64,000 nt of DNA from Pseudomonas sp. 7SR1 (GTDB taxonomy: Bacteria; Pseudomonadota; Gammaproteobacteria; Pseudomonadales; Pseudomonadaceae). A program made the position numbers and the translations under genes. Positions 8,261 to 17,271 of the stretch are shown here, piece after piece (the stretch's first letter is position 1; every line of letters begins with the position of its first letter). The stretch spans positions 62,001 through 126,000 of the forward strand of contig NZ_LT707064.1 in the NCBI RefSeq assembly GCF_900156465.1, written 5' to 3'. A model generated the notes under the pieces. That model saw nothing but the letters and a program-made list of their open reading frames with translations, was not told where the DNA came from and did not search any database.

Positions 8261-9604
8261 ATGATTCGTATGCCTCTGGCTTCCGCCAGTCTGCTGGCCA
8301 TCGCTATTTCCCTCGCCGGTTGCGGCGAAGGCAAGGACAAGGCTGCCGCGCCGCAAGCGCCGACGCCGGCCGCCAGCACTGCGGCACCGGCCGCCCCTGC
8401 TGCCAGCGGCAAAGTCGACGAAGCTGCCGCCAAGGCCGTTGTCGCGCATTACGCCGACATCGTCTATGCCGTCTACAGCGATGCCGAATCCACCGCGAAA
8501 ACCCTGCAGACCGCCATCGATGCATTCCTGGCCAAGCCGAACGCCGAGACCCTGAAAGCCGCCAAGGCAGCCTGGGTCGCCGCACGCGTGCCTTACCTGC
8601 AGAGCGAAGTGTTCCGCTTCGGCAACACCATCGTCGACGACTGGGAAGGCCAGGTGAACGCATGGCCCCTGGACGAAGGCCTGATCGACTATGTCGACAA
8701 GTCCTACGAGCACGCCTTGGGTAACCCGGGCGCCACGGCCAACATCATCGCCAATACCGAGGTCCAGGTGGGCGAAGACAAGGTCGACGTGAAGGACATC
8801 ACCCCGGAAAAACTCGCCAGCCTCAATGAGCTGGGCGGTTCCGAGGCGAACGTCGCCACCGGTTACCATGCCATCGAATTCCTGCTGTGGGGCCAGGACC
8901 TCAACGGCACCGGCCCGGGTGCGGGCAACCGTCCGGCTTCGGACTACCTGGAAGGCGCCGGCGCCACCGGCGGCCACAACGACCGTCGCCGCGCCTACCT
9001 CAAGGCCGTGACCCAACTGCTGGTCAGCGACCTGGAAGAAATGGTCGGCAACTGGAAGCCGAACGTGGCCGACAACTACCGCGCCACCCTGGAAGCGGAA
9101 CCTGCCGAAACCGGCCTGCGCAAGATGCTGTTCGGCATGGGCAGCCTGTCCCTGGGCGAACTGGCGGGCGAGCGCATGAAAGTGTCCCTGGAAGCCAATT
9201 CGCCAGAAGACGAGCAGGATTGCTTCAGCGACAACACCCATTACTCGCACTTCTACGATGCCAAGGGCATACGTAACGTCTACCTGGGCGAGTACACCCG
9301 CGTCGATGGCACCAAGATGACTGGCGCCAGCCTGTCGTCCCTGGTGGCCAAGGCCGATCCGGCCGTCGACACCACCCTGAAGGCCGAGCTGGCCGATACC
9401 GAAGCCAAGATCCAGGTCATGGTCGATCACGCCAACAAGGGTGAGCACTACGACCAGTTGATCGCCGCAGGCAACACCGCGGGCAACCAGATCGTGCGCG
9501 ACGCCATCGCCGCGCTGGTCAAGCAGACCGGTTCGATCGAACAGGCCGCCGGCAAGCTGGGCATCAGCGACCTGAACCCGGACAACGCCGATCACGAGTT
9601 CTGA
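8261..9604 (+). CDS. Imelysin-family (IcmP-like) lipoprotein
   Basis: This lipoprotein of about 447 residues has a lipobox ending SLAGC, then an Ala/Pro-rich linker and an imelysin domain. The family signature GxHxxE is seen in ATGYHAIEFLLWGQD. The family is named for an insulin-cleaving metalloprotease of P. aeruginosa (IcmP). Many members are now regarded as iron-related surface proteins rather than proteases, so peptidase activity is uncertain. The start at 8261 has AGGA 9 bases upstream; an ATG nine bases earlier is too close to it. The gene has its own palindromic promoter element, and a hairpin follows the stop. Confidence 0.88.
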   Translation: MIRMPLASASLLAIAISLAGCGEGKDKAAAPQAPTPAASTAAPAAPAASGKVDEAAAKAVVAHYADIVYAVYSDAESTAKTLQTAIDAFLAKPNAETLKAAKAAWVAARVPYLQSEVFRFGNTIVDDWEGQVNAWPLDEGLIDYVDKSYEHALGNPGATANIIANTEVQVGEDKVDVKDITPEKLASLNELGGSEANVATGYHAIEFLLWGQDLNGTGPGAGNRPASDYLEGAGATGGHNDRRRAYLKAVTQLLVSDLEEMVGNWKPNVADNYRATLEAEPAETGLRKMLFGMGSLSLGELAGERMKVSLEANSPEDEQDCFSDNTHYSHFYDAKGIRNVYLGEYTRVDGTKMTGASLSSLVAKADPAVDTTLKAELADTEAKIQVMVDHANKGEHYDQLIAAGNTAGNQIVRDAIAALVKQTGSIEQAAGKLGISDLNPDNADHEF

Positions 9605-9612
9605 TCGACGCT

Positions 9613-9640
9613 GGCTGGCTGCGGGTCAACGCAGCCAGCC
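9613..9640 (+). terminator. Hairpin after the imelysin gene
   Basis: An 11-bp perfect stem (GGCTGGCTGCG / CGCAGCCAGCC) with a 6-base loop lies 8 bases after the stop. There is no T run after it, so it may protect the 3' end or act only weakly in termination. Confidence 0.55.
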
Positions 9641-9654
9641 AAGCCACAAAACCT

Positions 9655-9742
9655 GTGGGAGCGGGCTTGCTCGCGATAGGGGTCTGTCAGTCGATATAGA
9701 GACTGGCTGGTCTACCGTTATCGCAAGCTAGCTCGCTCCCAC
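9655..9742. repeat. REPIN (GTGGGAGCG family)
   Basis: Inverted arms GTGGGAGCGGGCTTGCTCGC and GCAAGCTAGCTCGCTCCCAC enclose about 45 bases of less conserved DNA. Confidence 0.75.
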
Positions 9743-9782
9743 TGTGGTTTCTGGTATTTCAAAAATGCGAGATCAGTCATCG

Positions 9783-9857
9783 CCCCCCTTGCTCGCGATG
9801 GGGGCATCTCAGTCGATGTGTCTGGTCTTCCGCCATCGCCAGCAGGCCCGCTCCCAC
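9783..9857. repeat. Second, degenerate REPIN
   Basis: CTTGCTCGCGATGGGGG and GCCAGCAGGCCCGCTCCCAC form a decayed inverted pair 40 bases after the previous REPIN. Together the two fill the gap between the imelysin gene and the ECF operon. Confidence 0.6.
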
Positions 9858-9874
9858 AAGGGGGTCACTGTGGT

Positions 9875-11113
9875 TCATGACTGCAACCCCGCAAGCCGTC
9901 CTTCGATAAACCGCCGTTCCGGCAATTGCTGCGTCAATTCAAGGGCACGTCGATAAGCCGTCCGCGCCTCATCCATCCGTCCCAATTGCCGACAGAATTC
10001 GGCCCGCGCCGAATAGGCCAAGTGGTAGTCGAGCAACTCGCCACGCGCCAGGATCGCGTCGATCAAGCCCAGGCCGGCCGCCGGTCCGTCGCGCTTGGCC
10101 AGGGCGGCCGCACGGTTGAGTTCGATCACCGGCGATGGCATCGCCCGCAGGAGTACATCGTATAGCCCGACGATCTGCGGCCAGTCGGTGTCCGCTGCGT
10201 TGGGGGCTTCGGCGTGGACCGCGGCAATCGCCGCTTGCAGGCAATAAGGTCCGAACCGACGGGTATTCAATGCGGCTTCCACCAAGGCACAGCCTTCGGC
10301 TATCAATTGCGCGTCCCACAAGGAGCGGTCCTGCTCATCCAGCAGGACCAGCTCACCAGTGGCCGAGGTGCGCGCCGGCCGCCGGGACTCGTGCAGCAGC
10401 ATCAACGCCAACAACCCCATGACCTCGGCTTCCGGCAACAGCTCCATCAACAGGCGCGCAAGGCGAATGGCTTCGCGAGTCAGGTCATCCCGAGTCAGCT
10501 CGGCCCCCATCGAAGCCGAATAACCTTCGTTGAACACCAGGTAGATCACCCGCAGCACACTGTCCAGCCGTTCCGGCAGCTCCGAGCGGGCGGGCACCTG
10601 ATACGGGATTTTCGCATCGCGGATCTTCGCCTTGGCGCGCACGATGCGCTGGGCGATGGCCGCCGGAGCGGCGAGGAAGGCCCTGGCGATTTCCTCGGTG
10701 GTCAGGTCGCACACTTCCCGCAAGGTCAGCGGTACCTGGGCATCCGCCGCCAATGCCGGGTGACAGCAGGTGAAAATCAGCCGCAGACGGTCATCTTCCA
10801 CGTCTTCGTCGCTCCAGTCGGCCTGCTCCAACGTCTCCAGCTGAGCGATCAGCATCGGCTGCGATGCCGCAAAGCGCGCCCGCCTGCGCAGGCTGTCGAT
10901 CGCCTTGAAGCGCCCGGCGGACACCAGCCAGGCGCGGGGATTGTCCGGCACACCATCGCGTTGCCAGCGCTCGACCGCAATGAAAAAAGCCTCGTGCAGT
11001 GCCTCTTCCGCCAGGTCGAAGTCCCCCAGCAGGCGAATCAGTGTCGCCAGGATCCGTCGCGAATCTTGCCTGTAGACCTGCTCGACCCGCGCCTTGACCG
11101 CTTCGGCCGGCAT
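9875..11113 (-). CDS. ECF42-type RNA polymerase sigma factor with long C-terminal extension
   Basis: This protein has 412 residues, about twice the size of an ordinary ECF sigma factor. Region sigma-2 spans about 15-85 (DFDLAEEALHEAFFIAVERW; NPRAWLVSAGRFKAIDSLRR). Region sigma-4 is at about 120-175 (LREVCDLTTEEIARAFLAAPAAIAQRI). The remaining ~230 residues form the helical, TPR-like domain typical of ECF42. Such sigmas have no separate anti-sigma factor and are encoded next to YciI/DGPF proteins, as here. The extension is thought to control activity. The gene is last in the operon; its ATG overlaps the stop of the SRPBCC gene by one base (TGATG). The genes it controls are unknown. Confidence 0.9.
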   Translation of the reverse strand: MPAEAVKARVEQVYRQDSRRILATLIRLLGDFDLAEEALHEAFFIAVERWQRDGVPDNPRAWLVSAGRFKAIDSLRRRARFAASQPMLIAQLETLEQADWSDEDVEDDRLRLIFTCCHPALAADAQVPLTLREVCDLTTEEIARAFLAAPAAIAQRIVRAKAKIRDAKIPYQVPARSELPERLDSVLRVIYLVFNEGYSASMGAELTRDDLTREAIRLARLLMELLPEAEVMGLLALMLLHESRRPARTSATGELVLLDEQDRSLWDAQLIAEGCALVEAALNTRRFGPYCLQAAIAAVHAEAPNAADTDWPQIVGLYDVLLRAMPSPVIELNRAAALAKRDGPAAGLGLIDAILARGELLDYHLAYSARAEFCRQLGRMDEARTAYRRALELTQQLPERRFIEGRLAGLQS

Positions 11114-11589
11114 CAGTCGGGCAGGCCCTGGGTGACCAATGCCTCGAGCCGATCCAGGCTCTGCCCCCAGCCCTCGTGGAACCCCATGGCCTCGTGGGCC
11201 TGACGGTCCTCTTCGTTCCAGTGCAAGGCGCGGGCGGTGTAGCGGGTCTTGCCGCCCTCTTCATCGAGCATCACCTCGGCGGTCATGAAGGCCTTGCCGG
11301 ACGGCAGCCAGCCGGGGAGAAACGCATCGGTGAACACCAGCCGCTGCGGCGCGACGATTTCCAGGAACACCCCCATGGTGGGGTACTCGCTGCCGTCGGG
11401 CGCCCGCATCAACGTGCGAAACTGGCCACCGACCCACAGGTCCATCTCGCATTCCGGCGTGGTCATGCCGTGGGGGCCCCACCATTGGACCAGCAGGGCC
11501 GGTTCGGTCCAGGCACGGAAGATGTCCTGGCGCGGAGCGTCGATCAAGCGGCTGATGGACAGCTCGAAAGAAGCAGGCTTGAGGTTCAT
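11113..11589 (-). CDS. AHSA1/SRPBCC-domain protein
   Basis: This 158-residue protein has the SRPBCC helix-grip fold of the activator-of-Hsp90-homologue type. Signs are the N-terminal strand FELSISRLIDAPRQDIFRAWTEP, the turn VQWWGPHGM, and a C-terminal helix in HEGWGQSLDRLEALV. These proteins bind hydrophobic ligands in a central cavity. AHSA1-like proteins are regular partners of ECF42 sigma and YciI proteins. The gene lies 27 bases after the YciI gene and is translationally coupled to the sigma gene. Confidence 0.88.
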   Translation of the reverse strand: MNLKPASFELSISRLIDAPRQDIFRAWTEPALLVQWWGPHGMTTPECEMDLWVGGQFRTLMRAPDGSEYPTMGVFLEIVAPQRLVFTDAFLPGWLPSGKAFMTAEVMLDEEGGKTRYTARALHWNEEDRQAHEAMGFHEGWGQSLDRLEALVTQGLPD

Positions 11590-11616
11590 GAACGATATCC
11601 TGTTTGTGATTGTTGT

Positions 11617-11961
11617 TCAGGGGTTCAGTTGGCGTACCGGTCGGACTTCGACACAGCCGACCCGGGCCGCCGGGATATGGCCGGCGACCTGGATGGCCTC
11701 GTTCAAGTCCTTGGCGTCGATCAGGTAGAAGCCCGCCAGTTGCTCCTTGGTTTCGGCGAACGGACCATCGGTGATCGACAACTTGCCGCCGCGCATGCGC
11801 ACCGTGGTGGCGGTCTGCACCGACTCCAGGGCTTCGGCGGCGATCATTCGCCCGCTGCCCTGGATCGACTCGGCATAGGCCATGCACTCGGCGTCCTCCG
11901 GGCTGTCGGGGGAGTTGTGCAGCACATGTTCGTTGCTATACACCAGGCATAAGTACTTCAT
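11617..11961 (-). CDS. YciI-like (DGPF) protein
   Basis: This 114-residue ferredoxin-like-fold protein contains the DGPF signature in LSITDGPFAETKEQLAGFYLI. The N-terminus MKYLCLVYSNE is typical of the family. DGPF proteins are usually encoded beside ECF41/ECF42 sigma factors and are often their regulon members; their chemical role is not established. A longer open frame exists upstream, but the ATG at 11961 starts the conserved domain. Confidence 0.88.
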   Translation of the reverse strand: MKYLCLVYSNEHVLHNSPDSPEDAECMAYAESIQGSGRMIAAEALESVQTATTVRMRGGKLSITDGPFAETKEQLAGFYLIDAKDLNEAIQVAGHIPAARVGCVEVRPVRQLNP

Positions 11962-12028
11962 GGAAAGCTCCGTGATCGAACCGATCAACGATGACGGCAG
12001 GCGAACGTAATGGTGAAAAAACCGACGA

Positions 12029-12463
12029 TCAGGGCTGCAGATCGAAGAGCGCCGTACCGGCCATCGGGTCGAACGGCGCCGACCAGTGTTCATGGACGAT
12101 CTTCCACTGTCCGGCCACGCGCCGGTAGCAGGCCGTCACACGCATCCAGCAGGCCTGCTCTTCGCCTTTTTCATTGGTGCCGCCGCAATAGGCCAGCCAG
12201 TGGGCGAAAGCGATGCTGTCCGCCGGAGTGATGCTGACCTGATGAAACTCGAACTTGTGCGGGCCGGGGCACATCTCCATGCAGGCCTGCCAATGCGCAC
12301 GATAAGCAGTCTTGCCCTTGAATTGCAGGGCCTGGATGGCATCGAACGAAACGATGTCCTCATCATAGAGCGCCATGACTTTTTCCACGTCCTTGGCCAT
12401 GACAGCCTGGCGATAGGTATCGATCAGGGCCTGGATTTCGGTTTCAGTGGCTTGGGTATTCAT
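12029..12463 (-). CDS. SnoaL/NTF2-like protein
   Basis: This 144-residue protein has an NTF2-like (SnoaL, ketosteroid-isomerase-like) cone fold: an N-terminal helical part (EIQALIDTYRQAVMAKDVEKVMALYDEDIVSFD) and a C-terminal sheet (GQWKIVHEHWSAPFD). It is first in the four-gene ECF42 operon, 67 bases before the YciI gene. Such proteins bind or turn over small hydrophobic molecules; no specific reaction can be named. Confidence 0.82.
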   Translation of the reverse strand: MNTQATETEIQALIDTYRQAVMAKDVEKVMALYDEDIVSFDAIQALQFKGKTAYRAHWQACMEMCPGPHKFEFHQVSITPADSIAFAHWLAYCGGTNEKGEEQACWMRVTACYRRVAGQWKIVHEHWSAPFDPMAGTALFDLQP

Positions 12464-12603
12464 GCTGGTTCTCCGCGTTTTTTGTTGAAGACACCCCTTG
12501 TCGTCTGGAGCAACGGCAAATCGACAACCCAGACAAAAATAATTCAAGGAAAAATAACGCTAGAATCCCTGCCTCATTCTGCCAGCCGACAACGGACGCT
12601 TTC

Positions 12604-13089
12604 GTGACCGCTCAACTCGTCGCCTACGAGCACCTCACCGCTGGCCAGTGCCTGCAAGTGGAGGCGATCGAGGTTCTGCCCCACCAACTCAGGTTCGCCG
12701 GCGATATCCACGGTGCGCTGCATATGCTGCTGTCCAGGCCCTGCCCGGGGGTCAAGGGGTTCGCCCTGTTGGCCGATGACGTACCGGTGGCGTTCCTGCT
12801 CCTCAAGCGCCCACCGGCCCTGCCGGCCTGGGCCGATGAGCACAGCGCTACGCTACACGCCCTGCAAGTGGATCATCGGGCCCAGGGCAAGGGGCACGGC
12901 AAGGCCTGCCTGCGGGCGCTGCCCGCCGTGGCGCGAGCGGCCTGGCCGGAAATCAGGGGGTTGGAACTCTCGGTCGATGCCAGCAACGAATCGGCCATCG
13001 GCCTGTACACCCGGTTGGGCTGGGTTGACAGCGGCGAGGCCTACAAGGGCCTCGTCGGGTATGAGCGACGGATGGGCCTGGTACTCTGA
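12604..13089 (+). CDS. GNAT-family N-acetyltransferase
   Basis: This 161-residue acetyltransferase starts at GTG. The acetyl-CoA pyrophosphate-binding loop is HRAQGKGHGKAC, and the C-terminal motif is NESAIGLYTRLGW. It transfers acetyl from acetyl-CoA to an amine on an unknown small molecule or protein. It is divergent from the ECF42 operon and convergent with the GyrI-like gene, so it is probably a single-gene unit. Confidence 0.85.
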   Translation: MTAQLVAYEHLTAGQCLQVEAIEVLPHQLRFAGDIHGALHMLLSRPCPGVKGFALLADDVPVAFLLLKRPPALPAWADEHSATLHALQVDHRAQGKGHGKACLRALPAVARAAWPEIRGLELSVDASNESAIGLYTRLGWVDSGEAYKGLVGYERRMGLVL

Positions 13090-13098
13090 CCCAGCGCG

Positions 13099-13587
13099 TT
13101 ACCTGACTTTGAGCGGTATCCAGATCTCCAGGCTGCCTTCCCCTGTCCTGGGGTTGAAGTCTTCACTGTAGCGCTCGAACTCCGGTTCGTCCGCCGCCTC
13201 ATGCCCGGACTCGGGCAGCCATTGCTTCCAGATGTACTGGAACGTCTGCGGCAGCGTCTTCAGCGCCCCCCGGTGTTCGAACACCGCATAGTAGGCGGGC
13301 TGGATTTCGATCCAGCGGTATTGCTCCGGCAAATCGTCGAGTCGGCCGATCTCCACCCCGGCGATGTATTCGAATCCGCCCTTCCCGTCCGGATTGCAAC
13401 ATACGCCATAGGTCACGTCGCTTTTCTGCCCTGGCACATTACCGAGCCAGGGCAAGAACTTTTCCCAGAGCAAGGGGATATCCTGGGCCGTTTCCGGGGT
13501 AAAACGCGCACCGAAACCGGCAATGAGCTTGAAGTGTCCCTGTTCAAAGCGTGGCTCGGCTGTGTACTCGCGTTCGTGCTTTTCCAT
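13099..13587 (-). CDS. GyrI-like small-molecule-binding domain protein
   Basis: This 162-residue protein matches the GyrI/AraC effector-binding fold, with repeated strands such as FKLIAGFGARF, FEYIAGVEI, YYAVFEHRGALKTL and a C-terminal LEIWIPLK strand. There is no DNA-binding domain, so it is a stand-alone binding protein. Relatives bind drugs or inhibit gyrase. The ligand is unknown. Confidence 0.8.
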   Translation of the reverse strand: MEKHEREYTAEPRFEQGHFKLIAGFGARFTPETAQDIPLLWEKFLPWLGNVPGQKSDVTYGVCCNPDGKGGFEYIAGVEIGRLDDLPEQYRWIEIQPAYYAVFEHRGALKTLPQTFQYIWKQWLPESGHEAADEPEFERYSEDFNPRTGEGSLEIWIPLKVR

Positions 13588-13666
13588 GCGTCAACACTCC
13601 GCAAAACATGAAGTCGGGCTTGGCAGTATAGAAGCCAAACCGTGATTGCCAGGGCCGTTTCGCTTG

Positions 13667-14329
13667 TCAGTGAACTGGCAGTACAGCCGCGGCAGCTCCA
13701 CCGACGAACTCGTTGTAGCCAGAAACGATCACGTACACCGCGAAATAACAGAAGATCGCCGCGGATGCCCAATAGGAGTAACGCAGCAGCCTGTCCCCCA
13801 GCAATCTGCCGCCCTGGGTCGCTGCCAGGCACAAGCCTGCGCTCCACAGCAGCCCGGCGCAGAGGAACCCGCTGAGGAACAGCGCCGAGCTGAGTACCGT
13901 GCCGCCGCCTGAACGGGCGATGAGCGTGCCGCCCACGGCCGCGAACCAGAGGATGGCGCTGGGCGATGACATGGCCAGGAAAATCCCCCGCAAAAATTCC
14001 TGGCGCGACGAACTGTCCCGCGCCTCGCTTGCCTGCGCCAGCACTGCGTCGTGATAGATCGCCGAATGGATCATCTTGGCGGCGAAATACAGCAACAACA
14101 CCGAGCCGCCGATCCAGAGGACCCAGCGTACCGCCTCGTATTGCAGCAGCACGGTCATGCCGGCCAGGGCCAGTACGGCGTAGATCAGGTCCCCCACACA
14201 GGTCCCCAGGCCCAGGGCAAACCCCTGGAAATAACCCCGTTGCATGGCCAGGGTGATCATCGCGATGTTGGCCACGCCGATATCCAGGCATAAGGACAGG
14301 CTCAGCAGGAAACCGCTGGAAAATTCCAT
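13667..14329 (-). CDS. LysE/RhtB-family exporter
   Basis: This 220-residue inner-membrane protein has about six helices and the LysE-family opening (LSLCLDIGVANIAMITLAMQ) and SSPSAILWFAAVGG helix. The family exports amino acids or homoserine-like metabolites. Unlike the argO product it lacks the GAQNAF signature, so its substrate differs and cannot be named. The aminotransferase gene alaC is divergent, about 200 bases away. Confidence 0.85.
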   Translation of the reverse strand: MEFSSGFLLSLSLCLDIGVANIAMITLAMQRGYFQGFALGLGTCVGDLIYAVLALAGMTVLLQYEAVRWVLWIGGSVLLLYFAAKMIHSAIYHDAVLAQASEARDSSSRQEFLRGIFLAMSSPSAILWFAAVGGTLIARSGGGTVLSSALFLSGFLCAGLLWSAGLCLAATQGGRLLGDRLLRYSYWASAAIFCYFAVYVIVSGYNEFVGGAAAAVLPVH

Positions 14330-14535
14330 TGTTCATTCCGTTCGAAAGTGTGAAACGAGTCGAGCTGGTCGCTGGCGCCTACAAAGGCCCGCGACCGGGC
14401 CGACAGTGTCGTCGAAAATAGTTGTCGGCCGCCACTGGACAATCGCCCCTGCCCACCCTTATCTTGCGCCGCAGGCCACCGCAGTGGCCAACGTCGCTCG
14501 GACGGTTCCGGGCGCTCACGTATCTCGAGGCAACA

Positions 14536-15753
14536 ATGGCCGAACAAGGTTCGCCGCGCCGCTTTGCGCGCATCGATCGACTCCCCCCGTATGTATTCAA
14601 TATCACTGCCGAGCTGAAGATGGCTGCGCGTCGGCGCGGCGAAGACATCATCGACTTGAGCATGGGTAACCCCGACGGCGCCACGCCCCCGCACATCGTG
14701 GAAAAACTGGTCACCGTCGCCCAGCGCGAAGACACTCACGGCTACTCCACTTCAAAGGGCATCCCACGCCTGCGCCGCGCCATTTCTCGTTGGTACAAGG
14801 ACCGCTACGAGGTGGACATCGACCCCGAGAGCGAAGCCATCGTCACCATCGGCTCGAAGGAGGGCCTGGCCCACCTGATGCTGGCAACCCTGGACCAGGG
14901 CGACACGGTGCTGGTGCCCAACCCCAGCTACCCGATCCATATCTACGGTGCGGTGATCGCCGGCGCCCAGGTGCGCTCAGTGCCGCTGGTGCCGGGCGTG
15001 GATTTCTTCGCTGAACTGGAGCGGGCCATCCGCGGCTCGATCCCCAAGCCGAAGATGATGATCCTCGGCTTCCCCTCCAACCCCACCGCACAATGCGTGG
15101 AGCTGGATTTCTTCGAGCGGGTCATCGCCCTGGCCAAGCAGTACGACGTACTGGTGATCCACGACCTGGCCTACGCCGACATCGTCTACGATGGCTGGAA
15201 AGCCCCGTCGATCATGCAGGTACCGGGCGCCAAGGACATCGCGGTGGAGTTCTTCACCCTGTCCAAGAGCTACAACATGGCGGGCTGGCGCATCGGCTTC
15301 ATGGTGGGCAATCCAGAGCTGGTCAGCGCCCTGGCGCGGATCAAGAGCTACCACGACTACGGCACGTTCACCCCGCTGCAAGTGGCGGCCATCGCCGCTC
15401 TGGAAGGCGACCAGCAATGCGTGCGCGACATCGCCGAGCAGTACCGCCAACGCCGCAATGTGCTGGTCAAGGGCCTGCATGAGTTGGGCTGGATGGTGGA
15501 GAACCCCAAGGCATCGATGTACGTCTGGGCCAGGATCCCCGATGCCTATGCACACCTGGGTTCGCTGGAGTTCGCCAAGAAGCTGTTGGCCGAGGCCAAG
15601 GTCTGCGTTTCGCCGGGAGTGGGTTTCGGGGAGTATGGAGACGATCACGTACGCTTCGCACTGATCGAGAACCAGGACCGGATACGCCAGGCCGTGCGTG
15701 GAATCCGCGCGATGTTCCGGGCGGATGGGTTAGTCTCGAAGACCAACGGCTAA
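14536..15753 (+). CDS. alaC: AlaC-type pyridoxal-phosphate aminotransferase
   Basis: This 405-residue fold-type I aminotransferase has the PLP lysine in [17 protein letters not shown], the N-terminal substrate segment [10 protein letters not shown], and FPSNPTAQ and the [13 protein letters not shown]sp/Tyr that hold the cofactor. The sequence type is the one annotated as AlaC, which makes alanine from pyruvate with glutamate as donor. The start at 14536 ([10 protein letters not shown]) lies after a GAGGCAA site. The frame is open upstream, but that part looks non-coding. Confidence 0.88.
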   Translation: MAEQGSPRRFARIDRLPPYVFNITAELKMAARRRGEDIIDLSMGNPDGATPPHIVEKLVTVAQREDTHGYSTSKGIPRLRRAISRWYKDRYEVDIDPESEAIVTIGSKEGLAHLMLATLDQGDTVLVPNPSYPIHIYGAVIAGAQVRSVPLVPGVDFFAELERAIRGSIPKPKMMILGFPSNPTAQCVELDFFERVIALAKQYDVLVIHDLAYADIVYDGWKAPSIMQVPGAKDIAVEFFTLSKSYNMAGWRIGFMVGNPELVSALARIKSYHDYGTFTPLQVAAIAALEGDQQCVRDIAEQYRQRRNVLVKGLHELGWMVENPKASMYVWARIPDAYAHLGSLEFAKKLLAEAKVCVSPGVGFGEYGDDHVRFALIENQDRIRQAVRGIRAMFRADGLVSKTNG

Positions 15754-15766
15754 TACAGAAAAAAAT

Positions 15767-15794
15767 GTGGCGAGGGAGCTTGCTCCTTCGCCAC
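15767..15794. repeat. REP hairpin after alaC
   Basis: A 28-base hairpin (GTGGCGAGGGAG / CTCCTTCGCCAC) lies between the convergent alaC and gntP genes. Confidence 0.7.
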
Positions 15795-15826
15795 AGATGT
15801 TGTCCTGCGCTTATGTTGTGCTGTGC

Positions 15827-17179
15827 TTAGATCACCAGCGACAACAGCAGGATAAAGATCAGCCCCACCACGGACAGGATGGTTTCCATCGCCGTCCAGG
15901 TCTTGAAGGTTTCGGCCACGGTCATGTTGAAGTACTGCTTGACCAGCCAGAAACCCGCATCGTTCACGTGCGACAGGATCAGCGATCCGGCACCGGTGGC
16001 CAGGACCAGCAGCTCACGGTTCACACCCGGAATCATCCCTACCACCGGTACCACGATACCGGCACCGGTAATGGTTGCCACGGTCGCCGAACCTGTGGCG
16101 ATACGGATCACCGCCGCAACCAGCCAGGCCAGCAGGATCGGAGAAATCTGCGCGCTCACGGCCATGTGGCCGATCACGTCACCCACGCCGCTGGTCACCA
16201 GCATCTGCTTGAAGCCACCGCCGGCACCGATGATCAGGATGATCGCAGCCGTCGGAGCGAGGCTGGCGTCCAGCCACTTCAGCATCTGGTTGGAACCGAT
16301 GCCCTGCTTGTAGCCGAAGGTGTACAGCGAGAGCAGCAAGGCCAGCAGCAAGGCCGAGATCGGGTGGCCGATCATGTCCATCCAGACCCGGAAGAGGTTG
16401 CCGTCCGGCAGCGCCACATCTGCAAAGGTCTTGAGCAGCATCAGGAATACCGGCGACAGCACGGTGATCAGGGTGATGCTGAAGCTTGGCAGCTCGGCGG
16501 CATTCGTCTCCCGGGCCAGTTGGTCCACCAGCACCTGGTTCGGATGACCGGGAATGTGCTTGGCAATGAACGTACCGAAGATCGGCCCGGCGATGATGGC
16601 GGTCGGCAGCGCTACGATCAGGCCGTAGAGAATGGTCTTGCCGATATCAGCGCCGAATATGCCGATCGCCAGCAACGGCCCCGGATGCGGTGGTACCAGG
16701 CCATGGACGGCGGAAAGACCGGCCAACAGCGGAATACCGATCTTGATGATCGATACGCCGGTGCGGCGCGCGACGATGAACACCAGCGGGATCAACAGCA
16801 CGAAGCCGATTTCGAAGAACAGCGGGATGCCCACCAGGAACGCGGCGAACATCATGGCCCATTGCACCTTTTCCCTGCCGAAGGCGCGGATCAGGGTCTG
16901 GGCGATCTGATCGGCCCCACCCGATTCGGCCATCATTTTTCCGAGCATCGTACCCAGCGCGAGGATGATGCCGACAAAGCCCAGCACCCCACCGAAGCCG
17001 TCCTGGAACGCCTTGATGATAGTGCCGGTCGGCATGCCCGATGTCAGGCCGAGGAACGCGGCGGCGATGGTCAGGGCAATGAAGGGATGGAACTTGAATT
17101 TGGTGATGAGGACGATGAGTCCGATCACCGTGACCACTGCATCCAGCAGCAGGAACGTCTCGTGGGACATGCCAAACAT
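15827..17179 (-). CDS. gntP: Gluconate:H+ symporter (GntP family)
   Basis: This 450-residue inner-membrane protein has about 12-14 helices. Family signatures include PTGTIIKAFQDGFG, LVPPHPGPLLAIG and GTGSATVA-like segments near the end. It takes up D-gluconate with protons. It is encoded 92 bases after gntK in one transcript. The ATG at 17179 follows AGGAGA. Just upstream the RNA carries overlapping AANAANAA triplets (17197-17210), the pattern bound by Hfq/Crc during catabolite repression. Confidence 0.93.
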   Translation of the reverse strand: MFGMSHETFLLLDAVVTVIGLIVLITKFKFHPFIALTIAAAFLGLTSGMPTGTIIKAFQDGFGGVLGFVGIILALGTMLGKMMAESGGADQIAQTLIRAFGREKVQWAMMFAAFLVGIPLFFEIGFVLLIPLVFIVARRTGVSIIKIGIPLLAGLSAVHGLVPPHPGPLLAIGIFGADIGKTILYGLIVALPTAIIAGPIFGTFIAKHIPGHPNQVLVDQLARETNAAELPSFSITLITVLSPVFLMLLKTFADVALPDGNLFRVWMDMIGHPISALLLALLLSLYTFGYKQGIGSNQMLKWLDASLAPTAAIILIIGAGGGFKQMLVTSGVGDVIGHMAVSAQISPILLAWLVAAVIRIATGSATVATITGAGIVVPVVGMIPGVNRELLVLATGAGSLILSHVNDAGFWLVKQYFNMTVAETFKTWTAMETILSVVGLIFILLLSLVI

Positions 17180-17271
17180 GGGGGGTGTCTCCTGATTTGT
17201 TGTTGTTATTGAAGCAGTTATTCGTAAGTCATCGGGACAGCGCTGTCTTTCTGACGCAAATTTGTTGCCGG

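Noticed and set aside
8012..9595. 527-codon minus-strand frame opposite the imelysin gene
   Set aside because: The plus strand carries a lipobox, GxHxxE and a ribosome site; the antisense frame has none of these.
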